From Eudromia elegans (taxonomy: Eukaryota > Chordata > Aves > Tinamiformes > Tinamidae), in the NCBI GenBank assembly GCA_003342815.1, contig PTEX01000011.1, forward strand, positions 3,802,928 to 3,866,927: DNA of 64,000 nucleotides, read 5' to 3'. Below, piece after piece: positions 47,180-58,758 of this stretch (the first letter of the stretch is position 1; each line of letters starts with the position of its first letter). The position numbers were made by a program, and so were the translations under genes. The notes below the pieces were generated by a model. It was not told the DNA's origin, did not search any database, and saw only the letters and a program-made list of their open reading frames with translations.

Positions 47180-47720
47180 CCCATGGAGGACATGGCCAGC
47201 GGAGACTGCCCTTCTGCAGGGCTGGGCGCTGCCTGTCGGCGGCCCATGAGCTGTGACGAGCGCAGCCCGAGCACCGGGAGCTGCGGGACGCGGCCGCCGC
47301 CGGGTGTGCGGGGCGGAGGAGCGGCCGTGACGCTGGGCGCAGTCGGCACGGGAGCGTGGCGGACGTAGCGGTGCCGCTGCGGAGCAGGGAGGCCGCGCAG
47401 CCCTGCGAGCCCGCGGCTGAGCCTGGAGCCGCCAGCCCTGAGGAGCCCTCTCTGGTGTCCCTTATGGAGCAGGGCCCTCGTCACCTTGCGTCTCGCCAAG
47501 GTGCCGCTAGCTGGGTGAGCACGAGGAGGAGGGCCGCGTCTCCGGGATGCAGTGACATCGTGTGACCTCGAGGGAGTTCACCTGGGTCTCCTTGTCCCCC
47601 GGCCAGCAGGCCTAGGTCAGGCTGAAGGGAGCGCGCCGGCTGGACGAGCAGGACCTCGAGTCTCGCGTGCCTGCAGCAGCCTGCCCGCGCTCCTGGAGCC
47701 GCCCGCACAGCCCGTGGCTG
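47180..47720. other. CpG-rich islet
   Basis: CpG-dense at 47230-47420 and GC-rich on to 47720. Frames on both strands are low-complexity. Possible CpG island. Confidence 0.5.
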
Positions 47721-47888
47721 GTCTTCCCTTATGCATGCCACGTGCATTATTCTCTCCTGTTACAGGTACGAGGAGTTCCCCAGATAAACGTAAGCCCTGT
47801 AATTATGGTGCCTGTGTTAGCAAATTGGACCAAGCTGAGGCAAAGGGCCTTAGCAAGGTATTAGATGCTGCTGCATTTTATCCTTCCT

Positions 47889-47906
47889 CCCACCCCCACC
47901 CCCCCC
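47889..47906 (-). other. C-tract, possible minus-strand G-quadruplex
   Basis: C runs of 3, 5 and 8 separated by single A bases. On the minus strand this gives G8-T-G5-T-G3, in which the G8 run can serve as two G3 runs. Confidence 0.6.
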
Positions 47907-48540
47907 AATACTGCCCAACTGAGAGAACTTGGCCACTCTCACAAAGTGCAAAGCCAGGCAGGGTGCTGGGAGGGCAGATGCCTTGTCTAGAGTGTCTAGA
48001 TCCCTGTCCCAAATTCCCAAAGTCCATAGGAGTAAAGATTTGGTGACTGGGGACCCTTAAACACAGCCTCCCTTTGCCTGAAATTCTGAGTGCATTTTAG
48101 AGCCTTTTATTTCCTCGTGTAACAGGGTGTATGTAGACTTCTGTAAAAAGATTTTGCCCACTTGGCACTCGCCTGCCCAAGGGGACTTGTTAAGGACTTG
48201 CCTTGACGCCCTCGCAGAGGTTGGCCCGGTGCTGGGCACTCCAAAATCGCCTCTTCAGCTCCCATTGTTTGTTCTCTCGTCCTTAGAGCAGACCCTTTAA
48301 AAGCTGCCTCCTGAAGGGCCGCTCCCTGAGCGGACGTGCTCCGGTAATGCCGAGTGGTGCCTCGAATGGGTGTTGTTTTCGGAGTGAGGCCGAGCCGTGC
48401 ATGCGGGCAGGGACCGGAGCCTCGCAGGCGGGTGAGAACTCCCTCGTGGGCAGCATCCACGTGCTGGAGCCAGCCCGTCGGTGCGTCACCCATCAGCGCT
48501 TGTTTGAACAGGGGCACCCGTTAGTTCTGCGAGGTTCAGG
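47907..48540. other. non-coding stretch
   Basis: Mixed sequence. Minus frame 48107-48517 and plus frame 48347-48877 overlap; neither is recognisable. Confidence 0.5.
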
Positions 48541-48657
48541 GAGGGGCCGTGTGGTGCAGCGGGGCTGGGGGGCCGCGGGGAGGGACCGTGTGGTGCAGCA
48601 GGGCCGGGGGGCCATGGAGAGGGACAGTGTGGTGCAGCGGGGCTGGGGGGCCGTGCT
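48541..48657 (+). repeat. minisatellite, three copies of a 39-base unit
   Basis: The word GTGTGGTGCAGC starts at 48549 and recurs at 48588 and 48627 (as GTGTGGTGCAGC each time), so the period is exactly 39. Each unit continues GGGGCTGGGGGGCC or a close variant. Since 39 is 13 codons, frames through it repeat a 13-residue peptide (48536-49324 minus reads GPPAPLHHTVP-like units). The first unit also carries a four-run G-quadruplex motif at 48561-48584. Confidence 0.92.
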
Positions 48658-49070
48658 GTCGCGGGCCACCCTGTGCTGCCACCGGAGAGCCGCCCGGCTC
48701 TGGGGCGCTGCTGCTGCCCCGCGGCCCCCACAGCAGCATGTTTTGGGCTGTCAGCCCTTGGCTGTGACCAGGGGGGTCCTGGCACGCAGGTGTTCCTGTA
48801 AGACGTGTGTACAATGCTGGCAAAACCTGCTGGCAGGGGAGGGCTCCAGCTCTGGGTGCTGGGTTGGGCAGGGATGAGCCGTCCGCCATGAAGTGGTGGC
48901 TGTGGTGCCCCCTTGCCCACGGCAGCAGAAGGGCACCCCTGCAGACACCGGAATGGCAGCAGCAGCCTGGCCTGGTGACCCGCCTCCCGCTCCTGCCCGC
49001 TGCCAGCAGGTCCCTGCGCCCGCTCTGTGGGCGCCCTTGGCACAGGCGCTGCAGCCCCTCGCTCCCAGAG
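48658..49070. other. GC-rich stretch
   Basis: GC-rich DNA beside the minisatellite with opposed open frames. No recognisable protein. Confidence 0.5.
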
Positions 49071-50679
49071 GAGACGTTTAGGTGCAACAGGCAGTTTCCA
49101 TCAGGGTGTTCCTGCTTAGCAAAGGGAGCGAACTCTGCACACGAGCCCGAACACGGAAACGTGAAAACCTTCCTGTGCTTCTGGGGTGCCCAGGGGCACC
49201 CAGCAAGGGGCCTGGGCGCTGCCCTTGCACCTTCGCCTGCCCTTGCCTGTAGCCTGGGCTTCCAGGAGCCACATCTCTTGCAATGCCCGCCACACCAAGT
49301 CCGGTTGGGCCCCGGAGCTTTCATTGACGGGTTTCTGGTTTTTCATATGAACCTTTATCGCAACTAAGGGCTGTTCAGTTTGCCCTGTGTGTATCTCATG
49401 GAGTGCCACAAAGCACAGTTAAACTAAGAAACAACTGTCTGAAATAGTGGTCCAATGGAAGCAACGATTCTGCATCTATTGTCTGATTGCTGCCCGTTTT
49501 TGCAGCAGCGATGACTCCATGACATTAGGCCTATGGAGTCTGCCCGTTAATAGTAGTTTTAAATGGTCAAGAGGTTACAGCAGTGAGGAATGTTAGTAAA
49601 AATGTCCCTGTGGAGTTTAAACAACCAGTATTTTAGGCAGGGCTCGGTGGGTTACTGTCCCTGCACAAACAACTAGAATGTGAGAGTCTGGGCTGGGAAA
49701 TACTTAAACTGTTTGGAAAAACTTGTTTTGTGCAGCTTGAGAGTGTCCCTGGAGGCTGTGGCCCAATGCCATGACTCCTGGTAAAGGCTGGGCTGCAGTA
49801 ACAATGAAGCTTTTATGGGGAAGCTGGAGTACAATCAGAAACTTTTGGGTCCCGAGGGATTATGGGGAGGGGAGTTCCTGGGTTCAAGATGTCTGGCACA
49901 TTCTGCACATTTCCACCAGGATTTGGGGGTGTTCTATGGCATGCAAGGTATGCAAATTGCTAAATGTGTTTTCAGTTTGGCCGTGTCGTGCTGTCTTTGT
50001 TGGGCGATCGTTTGCTCTCCAGTGGTGCCCCAAGAGATGAGCTAGCAGTGTGAGAAGTGTGCAGTTGTCTCACACACTGGTCATCTGTGGGGAGCTTTAT
50101 TTTGGATTCTCTAGCAGGCGCCCGGCTGGGTGGCTGCAGAGAGCAACCAGCCCCGGGTATTAGCTGATCAGGCTTCCTCTGGTGAGAAGTGTCTGAAGCA
50201 AAAGGCATCTTTGAGTGATCAGCCATTCCTTAGCAAAGTGATCACAAGTGCATGCTCGGAAAGTGTCTTGGTCCATGTGGCTGTTACTTAACTGTAATCA
50301 TTTGCATGCTCTATAGAGCAGATGTCAGCAAGAGCTCTAGAAGTTGCTGAGGCATCCACTCAGTCAGCACTGTAGGGCCAATTCAGACTTCCTTAGAAGG
50401 CACCACGCTGCTGCTAGTTAGGCGGAGGGCTTTGTTTGCCGCAGGACAGAAGGCATCGCCCATCAGACATAGGCTTCCATAGCTGATGGCATGAAATGGT
50501 GGAAGAAGACACGGCTGGGCGGAGCCCGAGAAGCACCTTGCTTGCACGCTGAGGAGGAGATGAGGGAGCGTTCGCGAGACACGAGGTCTGGGTGAGCACT
50601 GCCACGACAAAGCTGTCCTGGGAGTGCTGAGTTTGATCCGGTGCCTGCTGACAGTCAATTACAAGAGTGCCGCTGATTG
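49071..50679. other. non-coding stretch
   Basis: Mixed to AT-rich. An exact octamer word ATTTGCAT lies at 50300-50307. A short inverted pair CTCCAT/ATGGAG flanks an AGGCCT palindrome near 49515-49540. No exon or named repeat. Confidence 0.5.
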
Positions 50680-50870
50680 GCGCAGAGCCTGGCGGGGCCC
50701 GTGCCGAGGCTGCGGAGCCGCTCCGCAGCGTCGCACAAACCCGCAGCTCCGCGCTGGGCCGCCGCGCAGCAGCCGGGCTGGTCCCGCACGCCGCCGAGGG
50801 CCGGCCGAGCGCTGGGGGCTGCGCCGCTCGGCAGGGGAAGGGGCCTCGCACCAACAGGCCTGGGGGGTTA
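50680..50870. other. CpG-rich islet
   Basis: Compact CpG-dense block, all frames largely open on both strands (50414-50854 and 50659-51123 minus; 50624-50875 plus). No domain. Possible small CpG island. Confidence 0.55.
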
Positions 50871-51657
50871 GATAAAGAAGTTCGGTGGTGAGCTGAGAGT
50901 GCCCGGAGAGCCTAGGATTTGCTAGGGTTTTTATTGCGGCTGTCGTGCCGGAGCTCGGAGGAGCCGGAGCCATGAGGGGCTGGCTTGGCTGCCGGGCTGT
51001 TCCTGCTCGGGGCCCCGTCTCCCCGTCCGGAGCATCTGCCCCCTTCCCTTGCTGTGGTTTCACCTCAGGCCTCCCTCCGGATTGGAAACACTGAATGGCC
51101 CCTAATGACAGCAGCACAAACAAAACCCTATAAAGGCAGGGTTTGTGATTTACATGGGGTTAATTACCACAACAAGCATGGCTATTCACTTCTCCAATAA
51201 ATCCTCAAGACAGGAACAAGTACTAGCTTGACCATCCTGCGCATGTATTTTCCTTGTAGCTGTATTTGTGGATCTCTGTGAGCAGAACACGGGGACAAAA
51301 TATCACCCGTAGTTAGCCGATAACTCATTACTCATGAGCTGAGCGGTCTGCAGGCTTCTAACAGCGTCAGCAGGTACTTCATTGCTTCTGGTGCAAAATA
51401 TACATTATAATGACTTCAGGCATTTCATTTTTGAAGGAAGTGAATAGATGGTAAATGAATATGAACTAAGGCAAAGTTATACATTGCTTTGACAGCTTCT
51501 TGACACAGGAGGAACGTGATGTCGACATTTGCATCTGCTGAACGAGCATGAGCTGGTCCTTATGGCCACGAGGCTGAACCGTGCAGCGCGGGTGCCGGTG
51601 CACACGGAGGGTCCGCGGAGGGCGGCTCTGCTCCCGCTGGGTGCTGCCTGGGTAGCG
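50871..51657. other. non-coding stretch
   Basis: Mixed, AT-richer at 51130-51480, with ACTCATTACTCATGAGC near 51326. Nothing recognised. Confidence 0.5.
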
Positions 51658-51895
51658 CTGAGGACAGCAAAGGAAGGATTCACCACCGCTGGAATAGCTC
51701 CTGAGGACAGCAAAGGAAGGATTCACCACCGCTGGAATAGCTCCNNNNNNNNNNNNNNNNNNNNNNNNNNNNNNNNNNNNNNNNNNNNNNNNNNNNNNNN
51801 NNNNNNNNNCTGAGGACAGCAAAGGAAGGATTCACCACCGCTGGAATAGCTCCTGAGGACAGCAAAGGAAGGATTCACCACCGCTGGAATAGCTC
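51658..51895 (+). repeat. 43-base minisatellite containing a scaffold gap
   Basis: Units at 51658-51700 and 51701-51743 before the gap, and 51810-51852 and 51853-51895 after it, look identical, each beginning CTGAGGACAGCAAAGG and ending AATAGCTC. N bases fill 51745-51809 (65 positions). From the start of the third unit (51744) to 51810 is 66 bases, not a multiple of 43, so the gap length is an estimate and the true copy number is unknown. Near-identity of copies points to recent or ongoing expansion or homogenisation. Confidence 0.97.
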
Positions 51896-52280
51896 CCTTT
51901 CACCGGTCTGTTTTACGTAAGGAGTAACCTTATGTGGAGAAGGGAGCGGTGGCTTCAGGAGCTGGGTTTTAGGTGATTGATCACTTGAGCAATGTTATAA
52001 AGGCCAATAGTTTTAGTCGCTCAGCCCACCCTGTTGCATTCTGATATATGGAGAGTGCAAAAGGCTTTCCTTTAGGTGCTGGTTGAACTATGCTTTGGTG
52101 TGTGTGGTGTTGACTGCAGCGTCCTTGATTTGCTGGAGAAGTGTTTGCGCTTGCTCCGTGCTGCCCTGTCCTGCCGGGGGCCCTCGGCAGCCCCTCGGGG
52201 ACGTGTGCCACGTAGCACATTTTGTGCAGCGCAGGAGATTTTGGCACCTTGATTCAAAGGAAGTCGTTTGCGTTAATGCT
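51896..52280. other. non-coding stretch
   Basis: Mixed sequence after the minisatellite, GC-richer at 52160-52210. No exon recognised. Confidence 0.5.
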
Positions 52281-53100
52281 GAAGTAACGTGAGACAAGGT
52301 GAGCTCTTTACCTTGGAACACGCGTTGTACCACTGATGTACGCAGTAAAGTAAATAGAACACACAAAGAATTCACTGTGGTATTTACACCCACCACAAAT
52401 GTATTCGCAAAATAGGATTATTTGCAATCCAATAAAATAGGACGGCTTTTAGGCAGAAACCCTGTGTGTTCAGTGAAGTGCACTCCTCGACTTTTCTTGC
52501 CATTTATCAACCCAACACATTCCTCCTCATTTTTGTTTAATGCCTTTCATTAATAGTTAAGAAAAAGCTAGGGAAAACAAACACTCTATTCCTGATTGTT
52601 TATTCACCAGTCTCTTAGGAACCATAATTACGTCTCCCAGGAATTGTGTGTTTTATCATACTGTATATCTTAAAGAGCCACTTTAGGTAAAATAACAAGG
52701 AGTGCCTTATGAAGGAAAATTGGATTCATTTTAAGACTTTTTTAACCCTCCAAAGAATGGCTCTTTGTTTACTTCTTTAGTGCATGTGGCAACTTGCCCA
52801 AGTAAATACTATGCTGCATAAATACCAGAGATTGGTATTTATGATATTACATAAACATACTCTGAATAATGACTCATTGTTGCAGTGAAGAAGAACACAA
52901 GCAATATGCATTGCTGGAAATGTGTTATTTCTCGTCACTGCATTAAGTGGCAGTGAAGCTTGTAGTACAGAGTGGTACTGAGCTTGGAAAAGTGCTATCA
53001 CATTGTGTAGCAGAGCTGAGCTTACACAGCAAAACAGCAACGACCAAACCAGGAGCCTGGTGAGGATGAGAAACATGTCAGATTAGTCATCACTATGCCG
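52281..53100. promoter_or_regulatory. AT-rich candidate conserved non-coding element
   Basis: Long repeat-free AT-rich block with TTCATTAATAG near 52546, CCATAATTACG near 52622 and a 10-base perfect inverted repeat at 52817-52843. Open frames are short. Regulatory role is inference. Confidence 0.2.
52817..52843. other. 10-base perfect inverted repeat
   Basis: CATAAATACC (52817-52826) and GGTATTTATG (52834-52843) are exact reverse complements around a 7-base spacer. One such pair is roughly expected by chance in a window this long. Confidence 0.6.
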
Positions 53101-53779
53101 GGATGGGGCCTCTCTGGGCCCATACGTTTTGGGACCGCCCGGTAGAAGCGTTGTTGCTCTTCAAGTTAAAAACCCATGCAGTGCCTCCGTAGAGGTGTCT
53201 CTTGGCCCCGCAGTCGCAGCAGAGATGAGCGCTCCGTGCAGCTCCTGGCCTGGGCTGATACTTGGGTTGACCTAAGGTAAGAGGATGTTGATACTGTGCA
53301 GCCACACTTTCCACTGAGTTTATTTCTCAGTGTTTCAGTTTATCCAGCTACAGTTTTCTCAAGTATTTACTGGTCTTGCAGAAGACTTGCCTGGGTGCAG
53401 GGATTTGTGTGGTGGGAAGATGTGCTGTACTCTGCGTTACAGCCTTCGGCAGCGTCCCTGCTACGTGGGGTTCAGACCTGAGCAGTTAAACCCCCGAGGA
53501 AGGTATGGATGCTCTTCTCAAAGCCAGCAGGGTCTTAACCATCTCCTTATTTTTCAGGTCCATGTTTGTGGTCTGTTCAGCCCAGGCAGCTAAACCAAGA
53601 TACCCTAACGTCCCCGAAGAGCAACTGAACCGTTCTTGTAAAGGGGTGATGAAAATTGTTGCCCATATAATGTGACAGCCTAGAACTGTGGTTTCTGAAA
53701 TGCTCCTCTTGCCCTTGACAAGAGCCCTTCAGGAGGCACGGTGGAGCCTGGTGGAGGGGCAGATGGCTGCGAATGGCTG
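53101..53779. other. non-coding stretch
   Basis: Mixed sequence, short overlapping frames only. Nothing recognised. Confidence 0.5.
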
Positions 53780-54010
53780 CCTGGTGGTGCCGTGACGCAG
53801 AGCCTCGTGGCGCCCCGTCCTCCCGGCCACCCGCCTGCACGGGGGCAGCTTGCCCGGGTGCGTGTGCCGTGTTCTCAGCAGCGGGTGTTTCCTCTCTAGG
53901 TCTGGCCCGGGGGTGCCCGCCTGCCCTGCTGGAGCGGGACGAGGCTCCTGCTCGCTCCCCTGCGTGTGCCCGGCGGGCTCCGCGTAGCCCGCGGCTTCCC
54001 GCAGACCCTG
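53780..54010. other. GC-rich islet
   Basis: CpG-containing GC-rich block with frames open on both strands (53577-54113 minus, 53773-54069 plus). No domain. Confidence 0.5.
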
Positions 54011-54211
54011 GGCTGCACGAGGGCACTGCCTCTCTGTTGTGGTGGTTAAACTGTACCCTGTTCCTGTAATTCCTGGTGCTTCCTGGTTTAACTTTAGTTT
54101 CAAAACCCTCCAAGATTCATCACATTGAATGTGAAGCTGTGTTTCAGGCTGTATTTCAATGTTATCCTGGGTACCACAAGCTGTTTTATCTGCTCTGTAG
54201 GGTCTTACTGG

Positions 54212-54227
54212 AAAAAAAAAAAAAAAA
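54212..54227 (+). repeat. A16 homopolymer
   Basis: Sixteen A bases. The upstream sequence does not resemble a known mRNA or SINE, so I do not call a processed pseudogene. Confidence 0.85.
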
Positions 54228-56170
54228 GAACCATTCGTTGACTTCTTCCTCTCTGTGCTTCACGAGTGTTTGTTGCACATGTTAGGAGGGAACACAGGTA
54301 ATGGGAGAGCAGAACAAATGCTGTTGATCTGCAGAGAGACATGCCCGGGTAAAACGTGTCCTGGATCAGCCCCGGGTGCCCGATATGAGTGTTTGTGAGA
54401 TTCTGCTAGCAAGCCTGGGAGAGACTGTGATGCTTCCTGTGCCATTCGGGGTGACAGCAGATGTGTGCGTGAGGCATCTGCACACACGGCTGCTCAGGGG
54501 TGCAGATCCAAGCATAAAGTTACACCTTTGAAGTATGCCCCTATTAACTGTTTCCTCAGGGGGAAAAAAAGGAACAGTAATGTACATCATATATATCAGC
54601 GAAGTCGACATGGCGAGAATTGTGGTAAAACATCTAATCCAGTCACAATTCTGTTATAAAATCAGTGGCTCTGCCTGAAGCGTCCTGCTCTTGCGCTTGG
54701 TGCTGATCAAATACATTGGGAAATCATGCCAAGACATCACTGCCTTATTTGGATATTGAAGCCATGCCAATTATCTTAAAAAAGCTACTGAAACTTGTCC
54801 CAGGTTTCCTCATTCCTCCTCTGAATTCTTCCTTTGCATTTTTGGGGGGCTGCTGTTCTCTTTGTGAACAGCCATGTGATTGACCAAGGTCAGCACCAAA
54901 GAAACAGAGCTCATCCAAGCCCCGCAGCAGTCAGCGAGAAGGCTTGGATGGCCACCTGTGGCTTTGAGCTCAACCCGGCGATGCCAGCTGTAGGGTTGTT
55001 CCTCGTGTCTTTTGAAGGGAACAGACACGTGGATTTTGTCAGGAGTGTGTCTGAGGCGGCTTTGTGCTCCCGGTGAGCCGTGTTGTAGCAGTGTGCCTCT
55101 GTAGTGCAGGGACAGCAGCTCTGAGCTTACACCCTGCCGAAACATCCCTGGTCAGTGCGGTTCATTGTAAAGCAACTGGTGGTCACCAGTCTCCTCGCTG
55201 AATCACTTTTCTGCTCTGTGTGAGAAGGCGTTCGTATACATAAGAACGACGATCAGACTGACAGAGAGCGATAGCACGAGGTAGCTAATTTGCTAATTTA
55301 TTTGTTTAAATGAATATGAAGATCAAGACATTTTTCCATTATCTGAAGTGGCTGCCAAACCACAGGTTCACCTGTAACTTTTAATTTGTCTTTTCTCCTC
55401 CCTTTGTTGTGCACAAAAGGATGCAGCCGCAATTCCTCGACAGTGGCTTTGAAGTGGCAGTGCTCTGTAACACCTTCCAAAGCGCCAAACAGACAGGAGC
55501 CGCAACTGCAGGATTTTATTTTAGCACGAGTAAGCTGTGTGCACTGCGTGCTGGCAGCATCGCTGTGCTTGTTGAAGTGCCAAAGTGCTGGGACAAAACC
55601 GGAGCGTTTCTTAAAAGGAAGTAGCTGCGAGGAGGGCCGTGTAACTTGAACATGGCAGCACTGCCACTCAGCAGTGCGGCTTCCTTCTGCCACTCCCATC
55701 TGTGCAAATAAAGCAAATTCTGTCTCCCAACTTCACCCATTGTTGTATGAACAATAATTGCCATTTTTCAAATATCTTTTCTGTTACTTTTTGAAGATCT
55801 TTCTATTATTTTTCTTGATCATAAAGCAAAAAAAAAAATCTCCAACCAGACAATGCTAAGTGTTAATTAAACTTGTCTGACGGACAAGGAGGTGGCATCC
55901 AGTTACCATAGCGAGATACTCCTCTCTTTTCTCAGCAAGTTCTACATGAGAGTTCCTGGGGTTCCTGTCTGATACAGGGATATGTGCATCCCCTGCATCT
56001 CAGTTGCCCTGAGGAGTAAAAACAATTTACAGCAAAGTTTCTCTGCAGCACATTCACTATGTATTTATAAAATACTTTAAAGATTGTCTAATCATAAGGG
56101 TGTATGGACTACAGTTCTTTGAGCCTTAGCACAGTTCTTGTTATTAACATTTAAAATCATGTTTTCATGC
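54228..56170. other. non-coding stretch
   Basis: Mixed to AT-rich, with a unique AT-rich piece at 54690-54800 and an A run near 55828. Opposed frames at 55298-55699 (minus) and 55386-55649 (plus) have no known content. Confidence 0.5.
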
Positions 56171-57639
56171 TGCAGTGTGTCGCTCGTGAGCCCTGCGTTA
56201 TCGCCAGAGGATCGGCGAGTTGGCCGGGACGATAAGCGGAGGCTGACCAGGAGGTGCAGGTGAGGCTGGAAAGCTCGTGCCTGACACGGCGTGGCCCCAC
56301 CGCCTGCCTCCCGCGTGCACGGGGACTGTCCCCTCCTCGCCTCCCCTGGGAGAGTCAGAGGGCAGAAGAGTCTCCTTGGCTGCCTCTGCCTGAGAGCACG
56401 GAGGGGCAGGGACGGCCCCAGCAAACACCCAGGGCTCTAGTGGCTTCAGCCCGTTGTCACCTGCCCTGTTCTGGCTGGGAGAGGAGCCATTTAACCACAG
56501 GCACCTTCCTGCTTGGCACAGCCCCGTTGTGTCTGGCTCTCTCTGGCCAGGGGTGCAGAGCCACTGCAGGCAGCCACCCTGGTCCCCTGAGGCCTTTCTT
56601 GTCTGGCTGGGGCAACGTGGTGCCCAGACGTTGGCGCTTGGAGCTTGTATTTCTCAGGGTCTGGATTTGGACATGGGAGCAACTGGGACAGCTAGAATTT
56701 GTGACTGTGACCCCTTTTACATGGCCTTGCCAGCTTTGTTGAGCTGTAGCTGGTGTCGTTGTGGACAAGCACTGACAATGCTGCTTCCTTGGAGAGTGCT
56801 CAGCACTGCCTGGGCTCTGCAGGGCACCAGCACAGGATGAGCCATCCGCCTTCTCCACCATAACTCACTAAGGATGCTTGGCCTCTGTGTGGGGACCCTC
56901 TGGTGTCACTAGGCCCTCTAGTATCACTGCGTCAGTCTTGGATGTGCCCTCCTAGTCTTTCAGCCAAAAGTCTTCCCGGATGCAACACTCAAAGTGGCTT
57001 GGATTGAACACAGGTGAAACAAAAACATGTGAGAGAAGCTCCCTAAGAAAGGGCAGACCAGTGAGCGTGTCATCTGTGGATGCCTGTGTACAGCTTTTGG
57101 CTAGTGCTCCTTGTAGCTGCTGGGTTGCGTAGGATTGTGCTCTTGAATTTCTATGTGCAAACATGCTGTAAAATTACTTCTTCAGCCAAATCCTGTGCAA
57201 TTTGCGGCAGATCTCTGTGCAATGGCTGGTGTATGTTTTAGCGTAAGACCAGATAAAGGTATATCAACATATATATTCCTGTTGCACAAAGGCTTCTATT
57301 GTTCAGTATCTTCTAGGAGTTGCCAGGTGCCTATGGGCAGCTCTTCTGTCACATTTCAGTCCTTGGTGGGAAATTTAGTAGAGTGTCTGAAGAGAAGCTT
57401 CGTGCCAGTGGGAAAGGTGTTCAGTAGCTCTGCAGAGATTTCACACCAGAGATGTGTGAGAGCAGTCTTAGCTGGATAGTAAAGTACAGCAGTGGCCTGG
57501 GTTCCTTCCCAAGTAATGTGGATCGATAGAGCTGACAATACTAAAGTGTGCATTCTTTGGCCCGCTGTACTCTGGAGTTGTAGGCGAGAGCTTGCAATGT
57601 CACCAGTGTGAGCAGATCCAAGAAGAACTCATTTAGTGC
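56171..57639. other. non-coding stretch
   Basis: GC-richer at 56200-56420 and mixed elsewhere. Plus frames 56254-56742 and 56454-56840 overlap minus 56457-56861, with no recognisable domain. Confidence 0.5.
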
Positions 57640-58330
57640 ACTTGAGTGTTACCTGCAGAGTATTTTCTGGAGAGAAAAAAAAAAAAGAGTCTATCTTAGG
57701 AAAAAGAAGGTTCCGTGGTTCTTGTCGTATTCGAGTTAATCACACGTTATTCCAGCTCACTAAAGAAGTCAACTGATGAATTTATTTTTTTTCCTGTCTG
57801 CAAATGCTCTAAATTCCGGCTGCAGCCTGAAAAAAACAGGCAGTGTTCTTTGTTTCGGTTACATCGGTGTGCTAATAAAGATGCTGCAATCAGATTTTAT
57901 CTGAGAGATTATTAATTGCATTGTTGCGTGAAGGCAAGTGAAATTCAGGTCCATCTTCTGTCCTTGCATTTAGCTTTCCATTTTCTTTTTTTCTTGAAAG
58001 CTAAACAAAAACTCAGCCTCTGTCAAGCAAGTAGCTTTGACTTGAAACTGGGGCTTCTGAATAAATGAGTTCAGTTTTGCCAGGTTACTCCTGTAACCTT
58101 AACTACCTTTTTATAGGAAAATGTAGATCAGCATCATTGATGATAACTTGTGAGTCAGAGCCGTGTGAGGCTCTAGCAGCGCGATAGCCACGCTGCAACC
58201 ACAGGCATCCAGCTGTATTATACATGTACCGTCAACAGCGGGACATGCTCAGACTTGACGGACTAGTGCTGACCTTCCCTTGCTAATCGTTTATACACTC
58301 CTTGTTTTGAGTGCTCCACCTTACGGTTTC
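57640..58330. promoter_or_regulatory. AT-rich candidate conserved non-coding element
   Basis: Repeat-poor AT-rich block with an A12 run near 57677, GAGTTAATCACACG near 57731 and GATTATTAATTGCATTG near 57907. Texture resembles developmental enhancer DNA. Inference only. Confidence 0.2.
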
Positions 58331-58379
58331 TCATGACTCACTTTCTCTCTGGAGTGAACAAATAAAATGCTGCAGAGGT

Positions 58380-58570
58380 CCCTGCACTGGCAAGGGTGCA
58401 GCGCGGCCGCTCGATGGGCTCTGCGTGGGCAGCAGAGCGCTCCAGGTAGCAGTGCTGTTCTCCGGGACGTGGCCTGGGAGCCGCAGGACCGTCCGCGTCC
58501 GCGAGCGGAGGGCGGGTGGTGCTGGGGCCGTCTGGGCCCGCGGGGCCCACAAGGAGCAGTAGGGCCCCTC
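58380..58570. other. CpG-rich islet
   Basis: Compact GC- and CpG-rich block with overlapping frames on both strands. No exon supported. Confidence 0.5.
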
Positions 58571-58721
58571 TGGAGACGGTGACCTTGGACATGCAGAGCT
58601 CACCATCCACACAGGGAACCACAGACATTCAAGTAGCCCCTTTGACCGTGCTCAGAGCTTATTGAAGAAAAATCAAACCCAGTTCCATCTCATGAGAATA
58701 TGTGTATGTCTATGTAATTAT

Positions 58722-58758
58722 AGATATATATATACACATACAAACATACATGCATTTT
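58722..58758 (+). repeat. TA/CA-type microsatellite
   Basis: GATATATATATACACATACAAACATACAT-like text, a degenerate TA then CA/ACAT repeat. Confidence 0.8.

Noticed and set aside
54212-54227. A16 run as the tail of a processed pseudogene or SINE
   Set aside because: No mRNA-like or SINE-like body is recognisable upstream and no flanking target duplication was seen.
46180-57390. Similarity between text near 46190-46215 and 57363-57390 (both contain GTAGA.TGTCTG)
   Set aside because: About 22 of 27 positions match with one gap, and flanks do not align. Matches this good are expected by chance when a 64-kb window is compared with itself.
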